A stretch of 64,000 nt of DNA from Trinickia terrae (GCF_005144415.1 NZ_SWJE01000010.1:186001-250000); one strand, 5' to 3'; positions 44,254-53,527 are shown, counted from the stretch's first letter. Notes: generated by a model not told the origin, from the letters alone. Translations and numbers: made by a program.

Positions 44254-45780
44254 TCAGTGCTGCTCGGAGACGAACGAGAACGGGCTGTGCGACGCGAACG
44301 TGCCGTTCTCCACGAGCTTCGCGATCGCCGCGATGTCCGGCGCGAAGTAATGGTCGAGCTCGTAGTGCGGCACGGCTTCGCGCACGGTGTCCAGCACGCG
44401 CTGCAGCGCCGCGCTCGTCCGGTTCGGCGCGCGCAGGTCGACGCCCTGCGCCGCGGCGAGCAGCTCGATCGCGAGGATGTTCGCGGTGTTCTGCGCGATG
44501 TCGGCGAGCTTGCGCGCGGCGAACGTCGCCATCGAGACGTGGTCCTCCTGGTTCGCCGAGGTCGGCAGCGAATCGACGGAAGCCGGATGCGCGAGCGTCT
44601 TGTTCTCCGAGGCGAGCGCGGCGGCCGTCACGTGCGCGATCATGAAGCCCGAGTTGACCCCGCCGTCCTTCACGAGGAACGGCGGCAGGCCCGAGAGCGT
44701 CGCGTCGATCAGCAAGGCGATGCGGCGTTCGGCGAGCGCGCCGATTTCAGCGGCGGCAAGCGCGAGATTGTCGGCCGCGAACGCGACCGGCTCCGCGTGG
44801 AAGTTGCCGCCCGAAAGCACTTCGCCGGTGTCGGGGAAGATCAGCGGATTGTCGGAGACGGCGTTCGCTTCGATGAGCAGCACGTCGGCCGCGTGGCGCA
44901 TCTGGTCGAGGCACGCGCCCATCACCTGCGGCTGGCAGCGCAGGCTGTACGGGTCCTGCACCTTGCCGCAGTCGCGGTGCGAGAGGTTGATGCCGGAGCC
45001 GTCGAGCAGCGCGCGATAGGCAGTGGCCGCATCGATTTGGCCCTGGTGGCCGCGCAGCGCGTGAATGCGCGCGTCGAACGGCTTGACCGAGCCGGCCGCC
45101 GCGTCGACCGACAGCGCGCCCGCGACCAGCCCCGTGCGATACAGGTCTTCGATCGCGAACATGTTGTAGAGCGCGAGCGCCGCGGACGCCTGCGTGCCGT
45201 TCAGGAGCGCGAGGCCTTCCTTGGCTTGCAGCGTGAGCGGCTTGAGTCCGGCCGCGCGCAGCCCTTCTTCGGCGCTCGCGCGCTCACCGCGCACGAACAC
45301 CTCGCCGATCCCGAGCAGCACCCCGGACATGTGCGCGAGCGGCGCGAGGTCGCCCGAGGCGCCGACCGAGCCCTTCACGGGAATCACGGGCAGCACGTCG
45401 GCGTTGAACAGCGTGACGAGCGCGTCGATGACTTCGCGGCGGATGCCCGAATGGCCGCGCCCGAGGCTCGACACTTTCAGCGCGATCAGGAGGCGCACGA
45501 CGGGCGCCGACATCGGCTCGCCCACGCCCACCGCATGCGAGAGCACCAGGTTGCGCTGCAGCAGTTCGAGCTGGTCGTGGGGGATATGCGTGCTGGCGAG
45601 GCGCCCGAAGCCAGTGTTGATCCCGTAGGCGGGCTCGCCCTTGGCGGCGATCTCGGCGACGGCGCGCGCGCAGGCGTCGATCGCGGCGAAGCTGGCGGGG
45701 TCGAGCTGGAGCTTGACGGGACGGCGGGCAATCTGGCGCAGCTGCGGAAGGGTCAGGTGGCCGGGCGTGAGAGTCATCAT
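44254..45780 (-). CDS. hutH: Histidine ammonia-lyase
   Basis: 508 aa. The Ala-Ser-Gly triad that cyclises to the MIO electrophile is A141-S142-G143 in [14 protein letters not shown]. The active-site tyrosine is in [13 protein letters not shown], and QEDHVSMA is also intact. Converts histidine to urocanate and ammonia. Two adjacent ATGs (45780, 45777) are possible starts. First gene of the operon. Confidence 0.97.
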   Translation of the reverse strand: MMTLTPGHLTLPQLRQIARRPVKLQLDPASFAAIDACARAVAEIAAKGEPAYGINTGFGRLASTHIPHDQLELLQRNLVLSHAVGVGEPMSAPVVRLLIALKVSSLGRGHSGIRREVIDALVTLFNADVLPVIPVKGSVGASGDLAPLAHMSGVLLGIGEVFVRGERASAEEGLRAAGLKPLTLQAKEGLALLNGTQASAALALYNMFAIEDLYRTGLVAGALSVDAAAGSVKPFDARIHALRGHQGQIDAATAYRALLDGSGINLSHRDCGKVQDPYSLRCQPQVMGACLDQMRHAADVLLIEANAVSDNPLIFPDTGEVLSGGNFHAEPVAFAADNLALAAAEIGALAERRIALLIDATLSGLPPFLVKDGGVNSGFMIAHVTAAALASENKTLAHPASVDSLPTSANQEDHVSMATFAARKLADIAQNTANILAIELLAAAQGVDLRAPNRTSAALQRVLDTVREAVPHYELDHYFAPDIAAIAKLVENGTFASHSPFSFVSEQH

Positions 45781-45834
45781 GGGAGGAAAGGTCCTGTCAT
45801 CTGCAAAACGTGGAGGCAGTCTAGCGCCGCCAGC

Positions 45835-45846
45835 TTGTATATACAA
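45835..45846. promoter_or_regulatory. Candidate HutC operator
   Basis: TTGTATATACAA is a perfect 12-bp palindrome, 54 bp upstream of the hutH ATG. It matches the known HutC half-sites TGTA...TACA. The TATATA core could also serve as a -10 on the minus strand, so repressor binding would block the promoter directly. No convincing -35 was found. Confidence 0.7.
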
Positions 45847-46300
45847 CTCGTTTTTACGAATTCGGGATAAGGGGTTTCACTAATGCATGGCGAGGCGATC
45901 GAGCTGATCCAACCCCGCGTATTTTCTGCCTTGCAACAAACTCAGGGCCGCCGCGCCGGCCCCTGGGCTCGCCTGAGTAAAAAGCGACCGACTTGTCTAG
46001 ACACATCCGTTTTGAAAGAACTTCACATCCCGCAGCCCCCCTTACCCGGCGCGCACCGGAACAGCACCCGGCGCGCACCGGAATGGATGCGCCGGCGCAC
46101 CGCAAATGCGCGAATCCGGGTGCCGGACGGGCCGCAATGCTCGCGCGCGGTGCCGGACGCAAACAGGCACGGCCGATGCTTTACCTCTATCGAGCCGCCA
46201 CACCGGCTCGCGGCAACCGCCGCGAACCGGCTCGACGCCGCACGAGACCGGACCCATCCGGCCGCCCTGAACGACAAGCGAATCGCACGGAGAACAACAC
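45847..46300. other. Non-coding stretch upstream of hutH
   Basis: Open frames here have Burkholderia-unlike composition for genes and no ribosome sites. Visible structure: a hairpin with 7-bp outer arms ACTCAGG/CCTGAGT (45940-45946/45972-45978) enclosing GGGCC/GGCCC, followed on the minus strand by TTTGTTGC. An 18-bp direct repeat lies at 46044-46083. The leader of the 57-aa gene is at its right end. Confidence 0.4.
46044..46083 (+). repeat. Direct repeat, two 18-bp copies, 22-bp period
   Basis: ACCCGGCGCGCACCGGAA occurs at 46044-46061 and again exactly at 46066-46083, with a degenerate third GCGCCGGCGCACCG just after. No function apparent. Confidence 0.85.
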
Positions 46301-46474
46301 GTGAACATCATTGAACTGGCAAAGGAGTCCGGCATGGCCGTTCTGCTCGACGGCAAGATCGGGCGCGAGGAGTACGTGAGCGTCAGTGGATCGCTCGCGG
46401 CGCTCGCCCGGTTTGCCGAAGCGGTACGGACGACTGCCAAGCCCGCGGAGGAGGCCGAAGAGACCCAATCCTGA
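46301..46474 (+). CDS. Small hypothetical protein (57 aa)
   Basis: GTG start at 46301 with GGAG eight bases upstream. The 57-residue product begins VNIIELAKESGMAVLLDGKIG and ends in an acidic tail (EEAEETQS). It has no signal or membrane segment. Codon use is like the surrounding genes. I recall similar short proteins in Burkholderiaceae genomes and phages but cannot name a family. A 7-bp hairpin (CAGCGGC/GCCGCTG, 46492-46513) follows the stop. Confidence 0.6.
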   Translation: MNIIELAKESGMAVLLDGKIGREEYVSVSGSLAALARFAEAVRTTAKPAEEAEETQS

Positions 46475-46649
46475 CGGCTTCGTCCCCGACGCAGCGGCAA
46501 CGCGCCGCCGCTGTCCGGTTGCCGGCCGCTCGCGCTTCTCATCGCAAGCGCGCAGGCCGCGCCGCTCAGGGCGCGGGCACCGTCGGCGCAATCGCAAGAA
46601 GCCTGGCGATTTCCGGACGACTCCGCTCGTTTTGCCTTGGACGGCAGAG

Positions 46650-47174
46650 CTAGTCATCGGACGGCTTGGCGGGCTTTGCGACCTTGAAGGGCTTGATGAC
46701 GTATTTCTCGCCGTGCTTCATGCAGTCGTCGGCGACGGCGTGCCACCATTGCTCCGTCACGAGGTAAGTGCTGCCGTTGATGTCATCCTCGGTTTTGACC
46801 GTGTCTTTGCCGAGTTTCAAGCTGCGGTGAACGCCGATCAAAGTGTCTGCTCGACTGTCGGGGTCCAACGCGCCGTCCCAAAGAAGGAGCCGCTTTTCTT
46901 CTCTCCAAAGAACCCAGACATTCATGCTTCCGGTCCGCCACCGGTAGCCGACGACGCAGAAATGATTGGTTCGATGATTTTTCTTGAAAAACGCGACTGC
47001 GTTCGTCATGACAACCAGCGGATCTTTGTAATACAGATCGTCGGATACGGCGAATCTCGAAGTGGGTTTTCGGTTGAATCCCTCGGGAAGATCGTCCGCG
47101 GCAAAACCTGTCGTGCAGATGAACATGGCCGATATAAATGCGGCAACGAAGCTCACGGCGTTTGTCTGTTTCAT
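46650..47174 (-). CDS. Exported hypothetical protein, candidate periplasmic immunity protein
   Basis: 174 aa with a clear signal peptide (AVSFVAAFISAMFICTTGFA/AD). The mature part has no known family; it is rich in W and charged residues (WREEKRLLLWDGALD, VTEQWWHAVADDC), with two cysteines (HFCVVGY, DDCMKHG) that could form a disulfide. Its ATG overlaps the stop of the SleB-like gene as ATGA, so the two are translated as a pair. Gene order hydrolase-then-small secreted protein is that of antibacterial effector/immunity pairs such as Tae/Tai. The immunity role is inferred. Confidence 0.6.
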   Translation of the reverse strand: MKQTNAVSFVAAFISAMFICTTGFAADDLPEGFNRKPTSRFAVSDDLYYKDPLVVMTNAVAFFKKNHRTNHFCVVGYRWRTGSMNVWVLWREEKRLLLWDGALDPDSRADTLIGVHRSLKLGKDTVKTEDDINGSTYLVTEQWWHAVADDCMKHGEKYVIKPFKVAKPAKPSDD

Positions 47175-48220
47175 CGCCGCCCCTCCGCCCGAGACTGCGC
47201 TTTCGAAATGAAATCATTCGTCAACGTATAAAAGTCCTGTCCACCTTTTGTCGCGAATTGGACGAAATTGTTGCCAGGTGACTTTGCCTCGTTAGTACGC
47301 CACGCATAGAGGCCAGTCGGACAGGGGTCCGCGCTCCAGAGCTCACTTCTTGCCACCGCCAATGCGGTTTCAAGGTAGTCCCGATATTGCTTGTTGAGCC
47401 TGTGCGTTCCGTCATTTGCATTCTTGATTACCTTGTCTATTAATCTTTGCTGCAGAGATCCTATGCTTGGGTATTTTTCAAATCCGTCCACTTGATTGGG
47501 CGCCTTGATCAACGCCTCCAGGGTGCTCACGTCTCGGCCCGCTGCGAAGTGACTAGCACCAAGCTTGAGACGGTTTCTCAGCACAACGACCATCCATTGC
47601 ATTGCTTCCCGCGCCTCGTCTAGGCTGACGAAACGGGTATTTTCCGGTCCCGCATTCTCCGAAATCAACATTCGCGCCAACATCCCCGTCTCGGTGACGG
47701 CAGGCGGCAGTTCGAGTCTCGGGAGTATCTGCACGGTGAGCCGTGGCGTGTCGAGATCGCGGCTCAGCGGATGACCGCGCTCATCGCTGACGTAGGCTTC
47801 CACGTGAGCAATTTGGTGGCATGAAACACCACACCCACTGACTTTCAGCGTGAGACGTTGCTCGACGTCCCTGTGGTTGACGCTGACGGGCATGACTTTC
47901 GCGGCAGGGTGGTCGCTCATCAGAATCAGATGTCTGCGGTCCGGCCCCAATCCGGAGACTTTAAACGGGAGCAGGTCGCCCGCGACCAGCGTGATTTGCG
48001 CTCCGATGACGGATCCGTCGTTGCGTAGCAATTTAGTCAGGTGGAAGCCTCTTCTGTCGATGGTGGAGCCCCACTGTGTCGATCGGGATTCGAGATATCC
48101 ATCGGACAATTCCGATATGCTCGCTTCTCGCTCTTCCCCTTTCGCCTCCCCTCCCGCGCAACCCCAGCCGCAAAAAACGTTGAACCGCCCGGTAAACCCC
48201 GGCGAATTCAGCCCTTTCAA
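47171..48220 (-). CDS. SleB-like cell-wall hydrolase domain protein, candidate antibacterial effector
   Basis: 349 aa from a TTG at 48220-48218 with GAGG seven bases upstream. No signal peptide. Residues ~50-170 are beta-rich and unrecognised. Residues ~175-335 look like a SleB/Hydrolase_2 fold: ETGMLARMLISENAG with E188 as the presumed catalytic acid, MVVVLRNRLKLG (usual VVLNRV), a QVDGF element, and SADPCPTGLYAW ending in GGQDFYTL, matching the family's DPTGGAxYF ... HxFY end. This family cuts peptidoglycan. Lack of a secretion signal plus an overlapping exported partner suggests delivery by a secretion system (T6SS-type) rather than self-use. Base composition is less GC-rich than the neighbours, consistent with transfer. 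Confidence 0.6.
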   Translation of the reverse strand: MKGLNSPGFTGRFNVFCGWGCAGGEAKGEEREASISELSDGYLESRSTQWGSTIDRRGFHLTKLLRNDGSVIGAQITLVAGDLLPFKVSGLGPDRRHLILMSDHPAAKVMPVSVNHRDVEQRLTLKVSGCGVSCHQIAHVEAYVSDERGHPLSRDLDTPRLTVQILPRLELPPAVTETGMLARMLISENAGPENTRFVSLDEAREAMQWMVVVLRNRLKLGASHFAAGRDVSTLEALIKAPNQVDGFEKYPSIGSLQQRLIDKVIKNANDGTHRLNKQYRDYLETALAVARSELWSADPCPTGLYAWRTNEAKSPGNNFVQFATKGGQDFYTLTNDFISKAQSRAEGRR

Positions 48221-48381
48221 ACAGCCGCCTCGACGCTATACTTTCCGGGCTTCCGTAGCTGCAAGCGCCGCTCCTGCCCCGCTCGCCGATACCGCTCGCC
48301 GGCAAGCCGTCAACTCAACAATGGTCCGATGAAACTGGAGCCCCACCGTCCTAGCGCCGAATTCGCGGCGCCGCTGCTGCG

Positions 48382-49923
48382 ATGCTGACGCGCCGCCCAG
48401 GCCTGATCGTCGCGTTCAGCGGCGCGCTGGCGGCCTCGGTGCTCGCCATCTGCGTCTCGGTGCTGCTCCAGATGCGGCACGACGCGCTGCAGCACGCCCA
48501 AGACTCGGCCACCAACCTGCTCCTGCTCGTCGAGCGCGATACCGCGCGCAATCTCGAGATCTACGACTTGTCGCTGAAGGCGGTCATCGCCGGCCTCAAT
48601 GAGCCCGGCGTCGACAAGCTGCCGCCCAGGATCCGCCAGATGATGCTGTTCGACGGCTCGGCGATGGCCTCGCACCTGGGCTCCCTCCTCGTCATCGACG
48701 CCAAGGGCAATCCGGTCTACGACTCGCGCGCCGTGCCGCCGCGCCAGATCAACGTCGCGGACCGCGACTACTTCCAGGTCCAGCGCGATTCGCCCGGCGC
48801 CGGCCTCTACGTCAGCCGCCCGTTCATCCCGCACCTGTCCGACAAGAGCCCGAGCATTGCGTTGAGCCGCCGGCTGTCGAATCCCGACGGCAGCTTCGCG
48901 GGCATCGTCGTCGGCACGCTGCGGCTCGAATACTTCCGCAGCCTCTTCGACGGCATGAATCTCGGGCCGCACGGCTCGATGGCCCTGATGCTCGCCGACG
49001 GCACGATGCTGATGCGCCGCCCGTACGACCCTCGCATCATCGGCCGCAGCCTCCTGAACACGGCCAACTACACGCGCTTCACGCAAGCGCCGAGCGGCTC
49101 GTTCTTCGGCACCGCGGCGATCGACGGCGTCGAGCGCTGGTACGCGTTCACGCACGTCGCGCGCTTCCCGCTGATCTACGACGTCGCGCTCTCGACCGAC
49201 GACATCTACGCGAACTGGCGCCGCCGCGCCTGGGTCTTCGGGATCATCGTCGGCGTGCTCGACGTCCTCATCATCTGGTTCGCGCTCCTGTTCGCGCAGC
49301 AACTGCGGCGCCGCATGGCCGTCGAGGCCGAGCTGCGCATGCTCGCGCGCACCGACGGCCTGACGAGCCTCAGCAACCGCCGCGCGCTCGACGAAATCGG
49401 CGCGCGCGAATGGCGCCTCGCGCAACGCGGCCCACAGCCGCTCTCGGTGCTCCTGATCGACGTCGATCACTTCAAGGGCTTCAACGACCTCTACGGGCAC
49501 GCGGCGGGCGACGAAGCGCTGATGGCCGTCGCGCGCTGCATCAGGAACACCCTGCGGCGCCCCGCCGATCACGCGGCGCGCTACGGCGGCGAGGAGTTCG
49601 TCGTGCTGCTGCCGGCCACGGGCGTGGCAGGCGCGCGGGCCGTCGCCGAACGCATGCGCGAGGCCGTGCAGGCGCTCGGGATGCGGCACGTGGCGAGCAC
49701 GCATCAGGTGCTGACGGTCAGCGCCGGCGTGGCGAGCACCGAGGGGCGTTCATTCGCCGATCTTCGCGCGCTGATCGCCGCCGCCGACGCAGCGCTTTAC
49801 GCAGCCAAGGCCGAGGGACGCAACCGCACGATGGCGAGCGGCGTCGACGATTGCCATGGCGCGGAGGGCACGCCGGCGCCGTCACCGGCGCCCGCTCCCA
49901 AATCCGATGTGAGTCCCACCTAG
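48382..49923 (+). CDS. Membrane-bound diguanylate cyclase with periplasmic dCache-like sensor
   Basis: 513 aa. Two membrane segments (about 8-30 and 284-306) flank a ~250-residue periplasmic sensor of the PDC/Cache type (DRDYFQVQRDSPGAGLYVSRPF is typical). A GGDEF domain follows (about 320-480) with the active site GGEEF at 402-406 and an RPAD inhibitory I-site at 393-396, so it should make c-di-GMP and be product-inhibited. The stop overlaps the convergent hydrolase gene by four bases. Confidence 0.93.
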   Translation: MLTRRPGLIVAFSGALAASVLAICVSVLLQMRHDALQHAQDSATNLLLLVERDTARNLEIYDLSLKAVIAGLNEPGVDKLPPRIRQMMLFDGSAMASHLGSLLVIDAKGNPVYDSRAVPPRQINVADRDYFQVQRDSPGAGLYVSRPFIPHLSDKSPSIALSRRLSNPDGSFAGIVVGTLRLEYFRSLFDGMNLGPHGSMALMLADGTMLMRRPYDPRIIGRSLLNTANYTRFTQAPSGSFFGTAAIDGVERWYAFTHVARFPLIYDVALSTDDIYANWRRRAWVFGIIVGVLDVLIIWFALLFAQQLRRRMAVEAELRMLARTDGLTSLSNRRALDEIGAREWRLAQRGPQPLSVLLIDVDHFKGFNDLYGHAAGDEALMAVARCIRNTLRRPADHAARYGGEEFVVLLPATGVAGARAVAERMREAVQALGMRHVASTHQVLTVSAGVASTEGRSFADLRALIAAADAALYAAKAEGRNRTMASGVDDCHGAEGTPAPSPAPAPKSDVSPT

Positions 49924-50891
49924 CGGGCGCGCCAGGACGGCAAGACGACGCTGCCCGGCGCGTCTTCCGGCAACGCCGCCGACTTCAGCCACCCGAGCGG
50001 GATCTGCCAGAGCGTGTCCTCGAAGCGGCTGTGAAAGAACGCGAAGTGCCCGATCACGGCCTCGCCGATCTGCTCGGGCGCAATCCGCAGATGCGTCACC
50101 GCGCTGCCGGTGAAATACGCGAGCAAACGCTCGATGGCCGGGACGGTGCCGAACTCGTCGTCGGTGACGCTGATCGCCAGCAGCGGCGCGCGCACCGCTG
50201 CGAACCGCTCGACGAGGCGCGCGCGCTCGGCCTCGTCGAGCGCGAATGGGCCGCGCCCGAAGGTGTCTTCGAAGCGTGCCCGGCTGCGGCACCACGACAG
50301 CGCGACGCCCTTGGGCGTGTCCTCCATCCAGCCGAGACGCTTGGCCGGCACGTAGCCGCAGAGCGCCGCCAATACCGGCATCAGCAGATGCCAGCGCCAG
50401 AGCATCGCGCGGCGGCGCTCGGGCGCGTAGTCGCGCGAGTACGCGTACTGCGCGCCCATCGTGACGATGCGCCGGATCCGCGCGCTGGACGGCGCAAGTC
50501 CGGCGACGAAACCGCCGATGCTGTGCGCGACGACATCGATAGGCTGCCCGGCGAATTCGCGCGCCGCGTATTGCAGCACCGCCTCGAAATCGAGCCGCCC
50601 CCAATCGAGCCACGAGGCCCGAAAACCGCGCAGCGTCGACGGCCGCGACTCGCCGATGCCGCGGTAGTCGTAGACGACGACATCGTGGCCGTGCTCGAAC
50701 AGGAACGCCGCGAACCGGAAGTAGTAGCGGCAGCGCACCGACGTCGCCGCGTTGACGATCACCACCGGACGGTCGGCCCGGCCTGCATCGGGCGCGCGGC
50801 GGCGCCAGACGAAGCCGTTGATCGGGCAGCCGTCGGCGGCGGCGAGCGCCACCGGTTCCGGCTCGATAGCACGCGTTTGCCTCTCCTGCAT
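49920..50891 (-). CDS. Alpha/beta hydrolase
   Basis: 323 aa from ATG 50891 (AGAGAGA upstream). The nucleophile elbow is AHSIGG (Ser near residue 125), the oxyanion region is VVIVNAATSVRCRYYFRFAAFL, and the late His is in VIGHFAFF. VYDYRGIGES is the conserved strand-turn. It resembles the group of predicted hydrolases with a lid region, substrate unknown. Soluble, no signal peptide. Confidence 0.83.
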   Translation of the reverse strand: MQERQTRAIEPEPVALAAADGCPINGFVWRRRAPDAGRADRPVVIVNAATSVRCRYYFRFAAFLFEHGHDVVVYDYRGIGESRPSTLRGFRASWLDWGRLDFEAVLQYAAREFAGQPIDVVAHSIGGFVAGLAPSSARIRRIVTMGAQYAYSRDYAPERRRAMLWRWHLLMPVLAALCGYVPAKRLGWMEDTPKGVALSWCRSRARFEDTFGRGPFALDEAERARLVERFAAVRAPLLAISVTDDEFGTVPAIERLLAYFTGSAVTHLRIAPEQIGEAVIGHFAFFHSRFEDTLWQIPLGWLKSAALPEDAPGSVVLPSWRAR

Positions 50892-50984
50892 CGTCTCTCT
50901 CTCAAGTAGCCATCCGCACCATTGCACTTGACTCGCCCGCCGCGCTCAACCAACCTTCTCGCATCTTTCGCATGAGGAGGACGC

Positions 50985-51932
50985 ATGCCAACTCCCCTGG
51001 TCCGGCTCGCGCCGCTCGACCTGATCCGCGGCTTCGTGGCCGTCGGCCGGCGCATGAGCATCACGCTCGCCGCCGAGGACCTGTGCCTCACGCAATCGGC
51101 GCTGAGCCGGCAGGTGCACGCGCTCGAGGACCTGCTCGGCACCGCGCTGTTCCATCGCGGCTACCGGTCGATTTCCTTCACGCCAGCGGGCGAGCGCTTG
51201 TTCCGCACCGCCGACAGCGCCGTCCAGCAATTGCAGGAGGTCTTCGAAGTCCTCACCCAGGCGCAGGAGCGCTTGCCCGTGACGATCACCGCCAGCATCG
51301 GCGTAACGGCGCTCTGGCTGCTGCCGCGGCTCAACCGGTTCCAGCAACGCTACCCGAATATCGACCTGCGCGTCGCCGCCATCGACAAGAACCTCGACTT
51401 GCGCGCCGAAGGCATCGATCTCGGGATCCGCTACTGCACGGCCAAAAGCGCGCCCCCGGGCGCCGTGCTGCTGTTCGAAGAGGCGGTGGTGCCGGTGGCG
51501 CATCCGTCGCTGAAGCTCGCGCGGCTCGACGAGCGCGGCGCGCTCGCCGCCCACGTGCTGCTCGAATTCGACGGACCGCGCCGGCCGCTCCTGCGCTGGG
51601 CCGACCAGCTTGCCGCCATGGGGCTCGCGCAGGTCAAGCCGAAAGGGATGCTGCGTTTCAATCAATACGACCAGGTCATTCAGGCCGCCCTCGCCGGCCA
51701 GGGCATCGCGATCGGCCGCATCGCGCTGATCGAGCCCCTGCTCGCCGAGGGCAAGCTCGCCGCGCTCGACGACAGCGTCCCGGGCCGCACCACGGCCTAT
51801 GGATACTGGCTCTATCAGGCCGAAGCGAATCCGCGGCAGGACGTGAGCGATGTCGTCGCGTGGATCCGCTCCGAGGCGCGCGCCGCAGAGGCCGCCGTGA
51901 GCCAAGTGCTGGCCGCGCAGGGCGGCGGCTGA
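50985..51932 (+). CDS. LysR-family regulator (GcvA-like)
   Basis: 315 aa. ATG with GAGGAGG upstream. N-terminal helix-turn-helix (FVAVGRRMSITLAAEDLCLTQSALSRQVHALE) and a type 2 periplasmic-binding sensor domain (ITASIGVTALWLLPRLNRFQQRYPNIDL...), both intact. The GcvA-type subgroup often controls neighbouring metabolic or transport genes. The MFS gene 126 bp downstream in the same direction is one candidate; the divergent hydrolase is another. Confidence 0.92.
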   Translation: MPTPLVRLAPLDLIRGFVAVGRRMSITLAAEDLCLTQSALSRQVHALEDLLGTALFHRGYRSISFTPAGERLFRTADSAVQQLQEVFEVLTQAQERLPVTITASIGVTALWLLPRLNRFQQRYPNIDLRVAAIDKNLDLRAEGIDLGIRYCTAKSAPPGAVLLFEEAVVPVAHPSLKLARLDERGALAAHVLLEFDGPRRPLLRWADQLAAMGLAQVKPKGMLRFNQYDQVIQAALAGQGIAIGRIALIEPLLAEGKLAALDDSVPGRTTAYGYWLYQAEANPRQDVSDVVAWIRSEARAAEAAVSQVLAAQGGG

Positions 51933-51961
51933 CAAGACCGGGGGGTCGAGGTTGTTCTTCT

Positions 51962-51982
51962 CGCATGCATCGTATGCATGCG
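51962..51982. promoter_or_regulatory. 21-bp palindrome between LysR and MFS genes
   Basis: CGCATGCAT, spacer CGT, ATGCATGCG: perfect 9-bp arms. It lies 30 bp after the LysR stop and 76 bp before the MFS start. It could be an operator or a hairpin ending the LysR transcript; no T-run follows. Purely sequence-based. Confidence 0.45.
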
Positions 51983-52057
51983 AACGCTTCCAAAGTAGCG
52001 TTTGAAGCACGTCTTGCGGCGGTCTTTAATGGCCCTTCAACCCGCCGTGGAGACATC

Positions 52058-53296
52058 ATGAGCGCACACCCCGAACAACAGGACACCTGGCGCAATCGCT
52101 GGCCGCCGGTCATCGCAGGCGGCGTGGTGATGGGCGCGGCCTTGGGCGTGCGGCACGTGCAGGGGCTCTTTCTCACGCCGGTGACGCTCGATCACGGCTG
52201 GTCGCGCGAAACCTTCGGCCTCGCGCTCGCGTTGCAGAACCTGCTCTGGGGCATCGCCCAGCCCTTCACCGGCATGATCGCCGACCGCTTCGGCTCGGCC
52301 CGGGTGGTCCTCGCGGGCCTGCTCGTCTACGAGCTCGGCCTCGTCACGATGGCCTACGCGAGCACGACGGGCGTCTATATGCTCGGCACCGGCGTGCTGG
52401 TGGGCGTCGCGCTCTCCGGCTGCGCGTTCGGCGCCGTCTATGGCGCGCTGAGCCGCCTCTTTCCCGCCGAGCGGCGCAGCTGGGCGCTCGGCGTGGCCGG
52501 CGCGATCGGCGGCCTCGGCCAGTTCTGCATGGTGCCGTTCGTGCAGAGCCTGATGGGCGGCATCGGCTGGATCTCGACGCTCGTCGTGCTGGCCGCCATG
52601 ATGGTCATGCTCGCGCCGCTCTCGGCGTGGCTGCGCGACTGTCCTGCAAGCCGCGCGCAGAACGACACGCACACGCAATCGATCGGCGCCGCGCTCCGCG
52701 AGGCGTTCTCGCACCGCGGTTTCTGGCTGCTCAACTTTGGCTTCTTCGCGTGCGGCTTCCAGCTCGCGTTCATCGCTGCACATATGCCCGCCTATCTGCT
52801 CGACAAAGGCTTGAGCGCGAAGCACGCGAGCGCCGCGCTCGCGCTGATCGCGTTCGCGAACGTGTTCGGCACCTACCTGTGCGGCTGGCTCGGCGACTTC
52901 ATGCGCCGCAAATACGTGCTCTCGGCGATCTACTTTCTTCGCTCCGCGGCGATGGCGGCGTTCTTTCTCGCGCCGCTCACGCCCGCGAGCGTCTACGCGT
53001 TCTCGTTCCTGATGGGCCTGATCTGGCTCGGCACGGTGCCGCTGACGAACGGAATCGTGTCGCAGGTGTTCGGCGTGCGCTTCATCGCGACGCTGTTCGG
53101 CTTCGTGTTCTTCGGGCATCAGCTGGGCAGCTTTCTGGGCGTCTGGCTCGGCGGCATCGTGTACGACGCGACCCATGCCTACGACCTGCTCTGGTACGGC
53201 GCGATCGCGCTAGGCATCGTGGCGGGCCTGCTGCATCTGCCGATCGACGATACGTGCGTCGCGCGCGCTGCGCAGCCTCTGGCGCAGCCGGCATGA
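52058..53296 (+). CDS. MFS transporter (oxalate/formate antiporter-like, OFA type)
   Basis: 412 aa, about 12 membrane segments. N-terminal AGGVVMGAALGVRHVQGLFLTPVTLDHGWSRETFGLALALQNLLWGIAQPFTG is characteristic of the large MFS group of monocarboxylate/organic-anion carriers. Motif A appears as GMIADRFGSARVVLAG and again as GWLGDFMRRKYVL. ATG with GGAG upstream. Substrate unknown. Its stop overlaps the ATG of a 53-aa membrane peptide. Confidence 0.9.
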   Translation: MSAHPEQQDTWRNRWPPVIAGGVVMGAALGVRHVQGLFLTPVTLDHGWSRETFGLALALQNLLWGIAQPFTGMIADRFGSARVVLAGLLVYELGLVTMAYASTTGVYMLGTGVLVGVALSGCAFGAVYGALSRLFPAERRSWALGVAGAIGGLGQFCMVPFVQSLMGGIGWISTLVVLAAMMVMLAPLSAWLRDCPASRAQNDTHTQSIGAALREAFSHRGFWLLNFGFFACGFQLAFIAAHMPAYLLDKGLSAKHASAALALIAFANVFGTYLCGWLGDFMRRKYVLSAIYFLRSAAMAAFFLAPLTPASVYAFSFLMGLIWLGTVPLTNGIVSQVFGVRFIATLFGFVFFGHQLGSFLGVWLGGIVYDATHAYDLLWYGAIALGIVAGLLHLPIDDTCVARAAQPLAQPA

Positions 53297-53454
53297 GCGG
53301 CATGCGAGACGCCGCATCCGCGGCGAGGCAGCGGGCGCTGATCACAAGCACCGTGGCCGTGCTCGGAGCCGCGCTCGCGGCGTTGTGCTTCGCGGGCTAC
53401 CTCGCGCCTGCGGCGCTGCTGACGCTGCTATCGGACAGCGCGTTTTGCGGATGA
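53293..53454 (+). CDS. Small membrane protein coupled to the MFS gene (53 aa)
   Basis: The ATG overlaps the MFS stop (ATGA). One hydrophobic segment (residues ~17-47, STVAVLGAALAALCFAGYL...) after a basic N-terminus (RDAASAARQR). Too short for any family call. Overlap and membrane character support a real, co-translated peptide, perhaps an accessory to the transporter. Confidence 0.5.
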   Translation: MSGMRDAASAARQRALITSTVAVLGAALAALCFAGYLAPAALLTLLSDSAFCG

Positions 53455-53494
53455 GGCGTTGAAGACTCGCAGCAGCCGATAGCCCGAATCAGGC

Positions 53495-53509
53495 GGCGCG
53501 ATTTGCGCC
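53495..53509. terminator. Small hairpin between convergent genes
   Basis: GGCGC (53495-53499), loop GATTT, GCGCC (53505-53509), followed on the plus strand by TAATTCT. Lies between the 53-aa gene and the convergent thioesterase gene, where a bidirectional stop is expected. A short stem, so only a candidate. Confidence 0.35.
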
Positions 53510-53527
53510 TAATTCTCGCCGGTCCTT

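Noticed and set aside
45883-46314. 143-residue plus-strand frame upstream of the 57-aa gene
   Set aside because: No ribosome site, low-complexity basic composition, covers direct repeats, and overlaps the better-supported 46301 gene.
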